A stretch of DNA of 64,000 bases from RUG11690 sp045616665. Its GTDB lineage: Bacteria > Bacteroidota > Bacteroidia > Bacteroidales > WCHB1-69. Where the stretch lies: positions 1-64,000 of the forward strand of contig JAZLHE010000045.1 in NCBI GenBank assembly GCA_045616665.1, given 5' to 3'. Numbering within the stretch: the first letter of the stretch is position 1; every line of letters begins with the position of its first letter. Shown one piece after another: positions 1 through 7,956 of the stretch. A model generated the notes under the pieces. That model was not told the DNA's origin and searched no databases. It worked only from the letters and a program-made list of their open reading frames with translations. Made by a program: the position numbers and the translations under genes.

Positions 1-50
1 CATTGACCATGCCGTTTTTCTTCGTTATTGGGCTGCCGCAGTGAATGCAT
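1..50 (-). CDS. Partial 5' end of an unidentified leftward gene
   Basis: An ATG on the minus strand at position 50 opens a frame that stays open to the window edge (about 16 codons, starting MHSLRQPNNEEKRHGQ). A good Bacteroidetes promoter lies about 110 bases upstream, so some leftward transcript starts here. The fragment is too short to assign a function. A second overlapping frame with an upstream ATG stops after about 20 codons, so the true start is uncertain. Confidence 0.3.
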   Translation of the reverse strand, partial: MHSLRQPNNEEKRHGQ

Positions 51-159
51 TTTTTTTATTCATAACCTTTAAACGCACCCAACCCATAGTTATTACTATG
101 CTTTCGCAAGATTTTAGCCTAATTTTTGTCTATTAGCCCAAGCATTGCTTATTTGTTTG

Positions 160-167
160 CAAAAATA
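160..167 (-). promoter_or_regulatory. Promoter -7 element (TATTTTTG), leftward
   Basis: The minus strand reads TATTTTTG followed by C, a full match to the Bacteroidetes TAnnTTTG element. It sits just past the stop of the beta-barrel gene at 188 and points to the gene cut by the left edge. Confidence 0.55.
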
Positions 168-187
168 CGAATTAATTCATCAATATT

Positions 188-2260
188 TCAGAATTTCACC
201 ATCAATTGAATTTTCAACTCCGTTTTACGATTTCCTTCAATCTCATCCAAACCACTACTAATCAATGTTTTATTCAGATAATATGTCTGGGCTATGCGAG
301 CCCAAATGTGCAACCATTTGTATTGATATTTCAACATTAGATAAAATCTGAATCCCTTATCAAAATGCGAATTAATGGTAAAACAATAATACAAATCGTT
401 CTCGTAGGCGTATAGACGCTCTTCGTAAGTATCCACGTCAAAAAAAGCGACACGGGCATTCAAACCCAAGCCCCACGACTTGATTTCTGCCGCCACATCT
501 TGATACAAAAGAATTCCACTATGTTTATAATCAATCGGTTTAGAATGATTGAGGACATAATCCACTTCTGTTTTTAATTTAAGAAAATCAAAAGGCGTAA
601 AATTCCAACTCACGCGAAAACACGAACGATGAAATGGTACTATCCCATTTACCATCAAGTCATTAACTTGATTTTTAGCTTTCTTTTTATACTGATATTT
701 AATTTGTAATTTAGACTGACGTCCCACCGTCACCAACATATCCGAACCAATCTTCATCTCACTACTCGGCGCATCAATGCGATAACGCAGCCAAGTATAA
801 TAATTATAATCGTAATAAAAATTCAAATCAACCTTAGAACTTAAAATGATTTGAGAAGTTAGATAAAAGCCGGCTTCTCCTTTTGAAGCACCGTTTCCCG
901 TTCCTTGTAATGCAATATATTGATTATCATTATAATGACATAATACTGCAAATAACGCTCCCGGTGACAAATCAAAACGCAAGCCCTGCAAGACTGCCCA
1001 TCCACCATTTCCCGACACGGCCGCCTCGCCAAAAAGCAATGTTTTTTTCAATATCAACTGATAATCCACACCAAGATTACTCATTCCCCTTCCAGAAAAA
1101 TTATATAGCTGATAGTACTTGTCCGAAGGCAGAATTTCGCTATTAAACTGTGTATGCACTGCCCTAATTCCTAATCTAAATATACGATGACGATACAAGA
1201 AATCACCGCCGCAAGTCCAACTCCACAATTGCCTACGCTTGGCTAATTCGCTTTCTGTTCGATGGTATCCGGTCCCTCCCAACGAACCGTCAAAATACCT
1301 CGAACTATCTTCATCTTCTATCACAGAACCGTCATAACTGCGACAACCCGCGAAAATTGTTCCCGAAAAACGATACCCTCCCAGTTCAACTGCCGCACCA
1401 CGCAATGCGTTGCCCTCATTCAATGGTGCCACCGGTTGAATCGCATTGGCAAAACGCCGAACACTCCCCACCCCACCACCTTTGCCACTCATCAACGCCG
1501 AACCTACAACTAATCCTTGGCCAAAATTCAATTTATAATCCCCAATCACGGCTTTACGCAATATACCGATATTTTTCAAACATAAGTACCCGGAATAAAA
1601 ATCAAAACCCCGTTTCTGACTGCCTCTAAAGAATTCTTCCCCGGCATCTTTCTCCCCAGAAAGAGCCAACAAAAAATGATCCTGACTATTGAATTGATAC
1701 TTAAAAGCCAAGCGCATCGGCGACCCTAAATAATGTTTCTCCCGCGTCGTATCATAACCTGCCTGATGTTCCAAAATCTGACTATAACGCAATAAGAAAC
1801 TGTTCTTCGACTTCTTGAAAAAATTTTTCCAAAATTGCGATTTCACCTTGGTTGATTTTACTTCCACCAAAGGCATCAGGCGATACAAATCTTCAAATGA
1901 AAAACCTTCTACCGACACCAATTCGTAAATCGACACCAACTCTCCATAATTACTGATATAGGCCAACAAATTATAATATTGATAATCTGTCAGTTTCAAT
2001 AAAGAAAAGGCGATTTCGGGAGATATAGTATTTAGATTAGCCAATCCTTCAACCTGGTGACTTTCGGCTTCTTCCAACAACAAATTCTCAAGTTCCTCCT
2101 GATTGCCCCCATCTTCATCCAACAAATCCTCAAACCGCCGCATCCATTCACTTTCATTTCTAATTTCACGAACCGAAGTGTCTATCTGCGCATTCAAAAT
2201 ATGACATAACGCAAAAAAAATCATAAACAGCAAGCACTTTCCACAACCATGTTGATCCAT
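188..2260 (-). CDS. Helix-hairpin-helix domain outer-membrane beta-barrel protein
   Basis: The 690-residue product starts with a signal peptide (hydrophobic stretch ending LCHILNAQ). An acidic linker rich in E and D follows. Residues about 70-135 form a helix-hairpin-helix-like region (LANLNTISPEIAFSLLKLTD, then YGELVSIYELVSVEGFSFED). The rest alternates aromatic and polar residues as in a transmembrane beta-barrel and ends in the hydrophobic KIQLMVKF. This domain order is a known but functionally uncharacterised Bacteroidetes family; I infer outer-membrane location. It starts 33 bases after the stop of the smaller barrel gene, with no promoter between, so the two are probably cotranscribed from 3102-3109. 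Confidence 0.7.
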   Translation of the reverse strand: MDQHGCGKCLLFMIFFALCHILNAQIDTSVREIRNESEWMRRFEDLLDEDGGNQEELENLLLEEAESHQVEGLANLNTISPEIAFSLLKLTDYQYYNLLAYISNYGELVSIYELVSVEGFSFEDLYRLMPLVEVKSTKVKSQFWKNFFKKSKNSFLLRYSQILEHQAGYDTTREKHYLGSPMRLAFKYQFNSQDHFLLALSGEKDAGEEFFRGSQKRGFDFYSGYLCLKNIGILRKAVIGDYKLNFGQGLVVGSALMSGKGGGVGSVRRFANAIQPVAPLNEGNALRGAAVELGGYRFSGTIFAGCRSYDGSVIEDEDSSRYFDGSLGGTGYHRTESELAKRRQLWSWTCGGDFLYRHRIFRLGIRAVHTQFNSEILPSDKYYQLYNFSGRGMSNLGVDYQLILKKTLLFGEAAVSGNGGWAVLQGLRFDLSPGALFAVLCHYNDNQYIALQGTGNGASKGEAGFYLTSQIILSSKVDLNFYYDYNYYTWLRYRIDAPSSEMKIGSDMLVTVGRQSKLQIKYQYKKKAKNQVNDLMVNGIVPFHRSCFRVSWNFTPFDFLKLKTEVDYVLNHSKPIDYKHSGILLYQDVAAEIKSWGLGLNARVAFFDVDTYEERLYAYENDLYYCFTINSHFDKGFRFYLMLKYQYKWLHIWARIAQTYYLNKTLISSGLDEIEGNRKTELKIQLMVKF

Positions 2261-2293
2261 AGACTTAATTTTTTCTTTGTCAAAACAAATTAT

Positions 2294-3073
2294 TTACTTC
2301 CACTTTTTAAATTGATAGGTCAAACCCACTGTCGGAGAAAATCCCAAATTGTAATTGTATTTTAAATCAACAGTAAAATAAAAATGACCCCATCGTAACA
2401 TCAGACCGATGTCAGCGTACATTAACGACACATCAAAGGCCAAATAAAAATAATTTAAAGGATAATAATAAACTCCCAATGAAACATCGAATTCTCCTGG
2501 CATACGCTTATACAAATCCAACATAAACAATAACTTATCACTATATTTATATTGTGCCTGGACCGTAAATTTCATCGGAATCAAATTTGTGCCTCGAAAT
2601 CCATATTTAAGGCGGGCTGGATTATACACTTCGAAACCAAAAGACAATTTCTTGGTCACAATGGCAAACAATGAAATATCAAAAGTCACGGAATGAACGG
2701 ATTCATATTTTTCTATATGCTGATACAGGTAATGAAATCTCAGACCTACGGCCACTCTATGGCCAAATTGTCTCGCATAGGCAATGGAAGAAGTTAAATT
2801 ACCATATTTTGAATATCCGCTATGAAACATTTGCACGAAAAACGCATTATCCTTCACTACACATTGTCCTGTCAACTGAACATTCATTAGTTCTTTTAGT
2901 AAATAATCATTACTGCACGATGTATTGATATTCGAATACGAAATGAAAGATTTTTGAGCCATTATCGAACTTCTTAAAATCTGATAATCAGAAAGATAAA
3001 ATAATGATTGAGACTTGATCGTCCCAGATAGAATTAACAAAATCCATATTAACAAACTATTCTTAAAATTCAT
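2294..3073 (-). CDS. Predicted outer-membrane beta-barrel protein, unassigned
   Basis: I start the gene at MNFKNSLLIWIL (position 3073) rather than at an ATG 14 codons upstream, because the promoter element at 3102-3109 would place the transcription start inside the longer version. The 259-residue product has a signal peptide ending SGTIKSQ. The rest is amphipathic, aromatic-rich strands ending LTYQFKKWK, as expected for a small outer-membrane barrel. A similar small barrel often precedes the helix-hairpin-helix barrel gene in Bacteroidales as far as I recall, which suggests they act together. Function is unknown. Confidence 0.6.
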   Translation of the reverse strand: MNFKNSLLIWILLILSGTIKSQSLFYLSDYQILRSSIMAQKSFISYSNINTSCSNDYLLKELMNVQLTGQCVVKDNAFFVQMFHSGYSKYGNLTSSIAYARQFGHRVAVGLRFHYLYQHIEKYESVHSVTFDISLFAIVTKKLSFGFEVYNPARLKYGFRGTNLIPMKFTVQAQYKYSDKLLFMLDLYKRMPGEFDVSLGVYYYPLNYFYLAFDVSLMYADIGLMLRWGHFYFTVDLKYNYNLGFSPTVGLTYQFKKWK

Positions 3074-3101
3074 TTTAATTTGTTTTTTATTATTTATTTT
3101 G

Positions 3102-3109
3102 CAAATATA
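3102..3109 (-). promoter_or_regulatory. Promoter -7 element (TATATTTG) for the two barrel genes
   Basis: A perfect TAnnTTTG match on the minus strand, 29 bases before the chosen start at 3073. It is back to back with the rightward promoter at 3192-3199, forming a compact divergent control region. Confidence 0.65.
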
Positions 3110-3191
3110 TAACAATTACAAATATGGCAAACCATTGTTGATAAATTTTTCTGAACAGGGCGATAATGAACGCCAATTCAAATTTTTTATG

Positions 3192-3199
3192 TATGTTTG
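3192..3199 (+). promoter_or_regulatory. Promoter -7 element (TATGTTTG) for the acyl-CoA synthetase gene
   Basis: TATGTTTGC lies 19 bases before the ATG at 3218. This supports that ATG over the TTG at 3197, which lies inside the promoter element. Confidence 0.65.
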
Positions 3200-3217
3200 C
3201 AGATTAAACAGATTAAA

Positions 3218-4978
3218 ATGGAAGTAACTCGATTATTTGATCTTCTGCCACACGCTGCCAAGTATTTTCCTAAGGAAGATGCCGTATGTGGCAAAGAAAA
3301 CGGAGTATGGGTACATTACAGCACCAAACAATATATTGACAAGGTCAACTACATCAGCTATGGTCTTATGCAATTGGGAATCAAAAAGGGAGACCGCATT
3401 GCATCTATTAGCAACAATCGCCCGGAATGGAACTTTTTGGATATGGCCATCCAGCAATTAGGAGCCATTCACGTTTCCATCTATCCAACGATTAGTGAAA
3501 ATGAATATAAATATATTTTGCATCACGCTGAAGTAAAACTGATTTTTGTTTCGGGTTGGGAATTGCTCAGAAAAATCGAAAACGTCATAGCGGAAATTCC
3601 AGACTTGAAAGACAAAGTCTATACGTTTAGAAATCTCCGCGGATTTCGTCATTTGAACGAAGTTATAGAATTAGGTATTGCCAATCCTTGTCCGCAATAT
3701 TTGGAAGAAATAAAGCAAAGTATCACCGAAGACGACGTGGTTACTTTAATATACACTTCCGGAACAACAGGAAATCCAAAGGGAGTAATGCTCACCCACA
3801 AAAATATTCTTAGCAATGTCAAGGCTGTTACCCCCATTGTACCCGGCACTCCCAACAGCAAAGTAGTAAGTTACTTACCCCTGTGCCACGCATACGAAAG
3901 AATGCTGATGTACGTTTGGCATTATGCGGGAGTATCCATTTATTATGCTGAAAACCTGGCAAAAATCGTAGATAATATTTGCGAAATCAAACCAGATATT
4001 TTCACTTCAGTTCCACGATTACTAGAAAAAATCTACGAAAAGATATTATCTTCAGGAAAAAAATTGAAAGGCATCAAAAAGAAAATCTTCTTTTGGGCCG
4101 TCTCAGTTGCAGAAGAATATGAGTTGGAACAATCCAAAATGTACAAACGCAAACTCCGTTGGGCAAGGAAACTTGTACTCAAAAAATGGAAGGCAGCACT
4201 GGGTGGCAATCTAACTGTGATTGTATCAGGAGGTGCCTCAATTCAAGAACGAATCAACAAAGTTTTCTGGGCGATGGAAATACCCATATTGGAAGGTTAC
4301 GGACTAACAGAAACATCACCCGTCATAACTGTGAACAATTTCTTCAAACAAGGAGCCAAAATAGGCGCTGTAGGCAAGATTTTGCCGGGAATCGAAGCAA
4401 AGCTCGGAGAAGACGGAGAAATCCTCACACGCGGCAATTGCGTAATGAAGGGATACTTTAAGGACGAAACACAAACCAAAGAAGTAATTGACGAAGAAGG
4501 ATGGTTCCATACTGGCGACATAGGTGCATTTGACCCAGACGGACACATGAGAATCACCGGACGAAAAAAAGAAATGTTCAAGACTGCAATGGGGAAATAC
4601 GTCGTTCCAACCATACTTGAAGCAAAATTCTGCGAGGATCCGCTCATTGATAACATAATGGTTCTAGGTGAAAACAAGAAATTTGCCGGTGCACTCATCG
4701 TCCCCAGTTTCACAACATTACGTTCTTGGTGCAACAGCAAGGAAATACAATACACCACCAATGAGGAAATGATACAACACCCTCAGGTCAAAGATAAATA
4801 TAAACGAATTGTCGATTTTTATAATAAAGGATTTGGTGAAGCTGAACAAATCAAAAGATTTATGCTAATCGACTACGAATGGAGCATTCAAACCGGTGAA
4901 CTCACCCCTACCCTCAAATTGAAACGAACATTCATACAAAACAAGAATAAAGATAAAATTGAAAAGATCTTTTCATAA
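3218..4978 (+). CDS. Long-chain fatty-acid--CoA ligase (AMP-forming)
   Basis: The 586-residue product is an ANL-superfamily adenylate-forming enzyme that activates fatty acids with ATP and CoA. The motifs occur in the right order: the P-loop YTSGTTGNPKGVMLTH near residue 170, the A5 motif EGYGLTETSP, the A7 motif GWFHTGDIG and the hinge/A8 region ITGRKKEMFKTAMGKYV with downstream lysines near the C terminus. Length and motif spacing fit the FAA1/COG1022 long-chain group common in Bacteroidetes. Chain-length preference cannot be read from sequence. It is a single-gene unit ending in a strong hairpin. The start is fixed by the adjacent promoter. Confidence 0.88.
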   Translation: MEVTRLFDLLPHAAKYFPKEDAVCGKENGVWVHYSTKQYIDKVNYISYGLMQLGIKKGDRIASISNNRPEWNFLDMAIQQLGAIHVSIYPTISENEYKYILHHAEVKLIFVSGWELLRKIENVIAEIPDLKDKVYTFRNLRGFRHLNEVIELGIANPCPQYLEEIKQSITEDDVVTLIYTSGTTGNPKGVMLTHKNILSNVKAVTPIVPGTPNSKVVSYLPLCHAYERMLMYVWHYAGVSIYYAENLAKIVDNICEIKPDIFTSVPRLLEKIYEKILSSGKKLKGIKKKIFFWAVSVAEEYELEQSKMYKRKLRWARKLVLKKWKAALGGNLTVIVSGGASIQERINKVFWAMEIPILEGYGLTETSPVITVNNFFKQGAKIGAVGKILPGIEAKLGEDGEILTRGNCVMKGYFKDETQTKEVIDEEGWFHTGDIGAFDPDGHMRITGRKKEMFKTAMGKYVVPTILEAKFCEDPLIDNIMVLGENKKFAGALIVPSFTTLRSWCNSKEIQYTTNEEMIQHPQVKDKYKRIVDFYNKGFGEAEQIKRFMLIDYEWSIQTGELTPTLKLKRTFIQNKNKDKIEKIFS

Positions 4979-4981
4979 ACG

Positions 4982-5012
4982 AAAGCGGCTGGTCCATTGG
5001 ACCAGCCGCTTT
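4982..5012. terminator. Bidirectional hairpin terminator
   Basis: A perfect 14-bp stem (AAAGCGGCTGGTCC) with a 3-base loop ends in TTT on one strand and, read backward, in TTT on the other. It lies between the convergent stops of the acyl-CoA synthetase (4978) and the PLP enzyme (5031), so it can terminate both. Confidence 0.85.
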
Positions 5013-5030
5013 GATATATGCACTACCGGA

Positions 5031-6227
5031 TTATTTCGTAGCTTCAATAGCTTGTTTAATTAATTGGAATGTACGTTCTGGATCATTGTCCAAACCAACA
5101 GAGAAACGAATCAAACCTTCGCTCATACCCATTTCCTTCTGGATATCCTCTGGAACTTCAGATGAAGTAGATTTACCGGAATTGCTGAACAAAGTCTTGA
5201 AATAGCCCAAGCTTACCGCCAAGTATCCAACACCAAGTTCTTGCATTTTTTCCATAATAGCACTTGCTCTTTCGGCAGTACCCATATCAATAGAAATCAT
5301 ACCGCCATAACCATAACCATCATTCATCATACTGGTGAACAACTTATGATCAGGGTGTTCTTCCAAACCAGGATAATTGTATTTAATACCGGTTTCTTTG
5401 AATCTCTTAGCCAAATACATGGCATTTTCACTGTGCTTCTTCATACGAATATGCAAAGTGTGCAAGTTCTTCTGAATGCTGGTCGAACGGAAAGTATCCA
5501 AAACCGGGCCCAGCAACATTGCTGTACCATCATTTACGTCAATTAATGAATTGATATATGCTGCAGAACCGCAAATTGCTCCGGCTACGCAGTCATTCAT
5601 ACCATTGACATATTTAGTCATACTGTAAATAACGACATCAGCTCCCAAACGATATGGTGAGAAAATCATAGGAGTAAAAGTATTGTCAACCAACAATTTT
5701 GCACCGGCAGCGTGGGCTATTTTGGAAAGTTCAGGAATATTGGCAATACGAAGCAATGGGTTATTCATTGTTTCAGTATATAAAACTTTGGTATTAGGTC
5801 TGATGGCTTTCTTAACAGCATCAAGATCCTGCATATTAACGAAAGTAACATCAACATTGAATTTCTTCAAATAATTGTTCATAAAAGCGAAAGTACCACC
5901 GTAAGTAGTCATACTTGAAACGATGTGATCACCAGACTTTACTTCGTGTAAGAGAGCAACGGTAATAGCAGCCATACCTGAACCGGTAGCCCAAGCCAGT
6001 TCTGTTCCTTCCATAGCAGCCAATGATTGAGCTAAAGAAAGCGTACTAGGATTCCAGTGTCTTGAATATAAGAAATAACCTTCAGTTTCGCCGTGGAAAG
6101 TGTCGGTCATAGTTTTAGCCTGTTCAAACATAAAGGTTGCGCTATCACAAATAGCAGGGTTAACACCTCTGTAAGCATCTTTTTTGTCCAACTTTTCAAT
6201 GTTGGTTGCGGGATCAAATTTTTCCAT
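5031..6227 (-). CDS. PLP-dependent transsulfuration-family enzyme (methionine gamma-lyase-like)
   Basis: The 398-residue product belongs to the Cys/Met-metabolism PLP family. The Schiff-base lysine is K205 in YSMTKYVNG, the cofactor aspartate is in LLVDNTFTP (D181), and the N-terminal YSRHWNPS contributes the phosphate-binding tyrosine and arginine. Overall it resembles methionine gamma-lyase-like enzymes, which split methionine or homocysteine into 2-oxobutyrate, ammonia and a thiol. However, the active-site cysteine typical of methionine gamma-lyases (YGCTF) is glycine here (YGGTF, residues 109-113), as in cystathionine synthases and lyases. The substrate is therefore open. It is a one-gene unit with its own promoter. 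Confidence 0.8.
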   Translation of the reverse strand: MEKFDPATNIEKLDKKDAYRGVNPAICDSATFMFEQAKTMTDTFHGETEGYFLYSRHWNPSTLSLAQSLAAMEGTELAWATGSGMAAITVALLHEVKSGDHIVSSMTTYGGTFAFMNNYLKKFNVDVTFVNMQDLDAVKKAIRPNTKVLYTETMNNPLLRIANIPELSKIAHAAGAKLLVDNTFTPMIFSPYRLGADVVIYSMTKYVNGMNDCVAGAICGSAAYINSLIDVNDGTAMLLGPVLDTFRSTSIQKNLHTLHIRMKKHSENAMYLAKRFKETGIKYNYPGLEEHPDHKLFTSMMNDGYGYGGMISIDMGTAERASAIMEKMQELGVGYLAVSLGYFKTLFSNSGKSTSSEVPEDIQKEMGMSEGLIRFSVGLDNDPERTFQLIKQAIEATK

Positions 6228-6273
6228 AATAAATTATAATTTAACGGTTATTGATATTTCAAATTTCAATTTG

Positions 6274-6281
6274 CAAATATA
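6274..6281 (-). promoter_or_regulatory. Promoter -7 element (TATATTTG) for the PLP lyase gene
   Basis: A perfect TAnnTTTG match on the minus strand, about 47 bases upstream of the start at 6227. It immediately follows the terminator of the ompA-like gene. Confidence 0.65.
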
Positions 6282-6284
6282 AAA

Positions 6285-6313
6285 AAAATGGCTGACATAA
6301 AGCCAGCCATTTT
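6285..6313 (-). terminator. Hairpin terminator of the OmpA-family gene
   Basis: AAAATGGCTG and CAGCCATTTT form a 10-bp perfect stem with a 9-base loop, followed on the minus strand by a run of T. It lies 17 bases after the stop of the leftward OmpA-family gene. Confidence 0.75.
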
Positions 6314-6330
6314 GAAAGTATTTCTGTTAA

Positions 6331-7869
6331 TTAGTTAACAAGAATTCTAAAGATAGCAGCACGGTGTTCTTCACGTCTTGCATCAGGAATGTTCTGCTTG
6401 TTCTGAGGATCATTTACCGTATAAGTAACAGTACTGATTTGATTAGCAGGAACACCCTTGTCAATGAACATTTGTCTAACTTTTTCAGCACGACGTTGAG
6501 CCAAGTCACGGTTATGCTGTTCTGAACCGAGATCACAGGTGTAACCTTCAATTTGGAGACCAAATGTAGGATTAGCCTTCATAATTTCTACCGTTCTGTT
6601 GATATTATCGTTGTAGTCGGCAATCTTAGGAATATCCTTATCCAAATCGAAGAGGATCTTGGTCTTTGACAAAACATCAGCCAATTCTTTAAGAGCAGCC
6701 TTATCTTTTGGAGTAAGGTTCTTCTTGCCAGGAGTAGCTTCGTCTTCATCTTCAATCAAATCGTCACATACTGGAACGATATAAACATATTCTTGATTCT
6801 TAATAACGATAGGTTCTTGAGATTTGTTGATCATATCTTCCATATAACGACGTTTCAAATCTCTCATACTTTCTCTATTCAAATGAGCACAAGGTTTAAT
6901 GTGAACACCAATTTTCAAACCAACATTCACATTACGCCATTTATCTCTTTTAAGATCGAGGAAATGTAAAACATCAGAACCAAGAGTACCATTCATAACA
7001 ATTTCATTATTGTTATTCATACCAACAAAATTGGTTTCAGTTTTAGGAAGGATGTTAAGGAAACCAACACCGCAGTATGCACCCACATAGAAGTCAGCTT
7101 TAGGACTCATCGTAAACAAAGCACCAAAGTCAGCGATCATGTCGAGAGATGCACGCATTCTGTATTCTTTAGATACTTTGTTAGAAGCCATACCGATATT
7201 TTTTCCTCCTTCAAGTGAATAGCTACCAGTTGGGAAATGGTTTTCACAAGTGTACCAACAATCGGTAAATTCTTCATAACCCTTAGAAGTCCAAGTACCT
7301 TGATCCTTATCACCTCTATTTCTTGCATACAAAGGAATATAAGCTTTTAAGCCCAAAGCTGCATAGATACCAACCTTTTGGTTGAATTTCCATTCAAATT
7401 GTGCCTGCAAAGGAATTTCCAAAGCCAAGACATTCTGTCTTTCCTTAATATCATTACCTTTAATATAAAGGTCATAAAGAGTAGTACCGTGATTAAATTC
7501 TTGATCAAGTTCATACTGATCAATCTTTTTTTCAACGTTCATTGTAGCTTTGGCAAAGATATCAGAAACAGATACGCCTAAACCAAGTCCCCAATGTTCG
7601 TTAAAGAAGTAAGCATATTGAAAATCAAAGATAGCACTTAAAGAATAATTTTCACGGAAAATAGGCATTCTGTGATAAATATTATTATTCCAAGCACCAC
7701 CCAAGTGAATGTTGATACGGTGATGACAAATCTGGTCTTTACCATCTTTGTTATCGGCCGCAGCTTCCTGAGTAGCTTTCGCATCCGTCGGTTCGTCCTT
7801 CACTTCTTGTGCAAAAGAAGTGGCAAACAAGGCGAAAATAAGGCTGATAATAATTAAACTTTTTTTCAT
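6331..7869 (-). CDS. OmpA-family outer-membrane protein
   Basis: The 512-residue product has a signal peptide ending FATSFAQ. Next comes a beta-barrel-like region (about 50-310) of aromatic strands, then a charged linker. A C-terminal OmpA/MotB peptidoglycan-binding domain occupies about 395-512: KILFDLDKDIPKIADYNDNI, then GLQIEGYTCDLGSEQHNRDL, LAQRRAEKVRQMFIDKGVP and ARREEHRAAIFRILVN. The protein should anchor the outer membrane to the cell wall. It lies directly downstream of the giant secreted protein gene. No promoter consensus is visible in the 87-base gap, so it may depend on read-through past the hairpin at 7919-7944. Confidence 0.85.
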   Translation of the reverse strand: MKKSLIIISLIFALFATSFAQEVKDEPTDAKATQEAAADNKDGKDQICHHRINIHLGGAWNNNIYHRMPIFRENYSLSAIFDFQYAYFFNEHWGLGLGVSVSDIFAKATMNVEKKIDQYELDQEFNHGTTLYDLYIKGNDIKERQNVLALEIPLQAQFEWKFNQKVGIYAALGLKAYIPLYARNRGDKDQGTWTSKGYEEFTDCWYTCENHFPTGSYSLEGGKNIGMASNKVSKEYRMRASLDMIADFGALFTMSPKADFYVGAYCGVGFLNILPKTETNFVGMNNNNEIVMNGTLGSDVLHFLDLKRDKWRNVNVGLKIGVHIKPCAHLNRESMRDLKRRYMEDMINKSQEPIVIKNQEYVYIVPVCDDLIEDEDEATPGKKNLTPKDKAALKELADVLSKTKILFDLDKDIPKIADYNDNINRTVEIMKANPTFGLQIEGYTCDLGSEQHNRDLAQRRAEKVRQMFIDKGVPANQISTVTYTVNDPQNKQNIPDARREEHRAAIFRILVN

Positions 7870-7918
7870 AATATAACTTTTTTAATTTTTTCTATTCATT
7901 TATTATTGACCCCTTTTC

Positions 7919-7944
7919 TTAGCGGTCCCGAAAGGGACCGCTAA
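7919..7944 (-). terminator. Perfect 11-bp hairpin between the giant gene and the OmpA-family gene
   Basis: TTAGCGGTCCC, loop GAAA, GGGACCGCTAA. The stem is perfect, but neither strand has a T-tract after it. It could be a partial terminator, an attenuator or an RNA-processing or stability element that lowers expression of the downstream OmpA-family gene relative to the giant gene. Confidence 0.6.
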
Positions 7945-7956
7945 TTAGGGATTACT

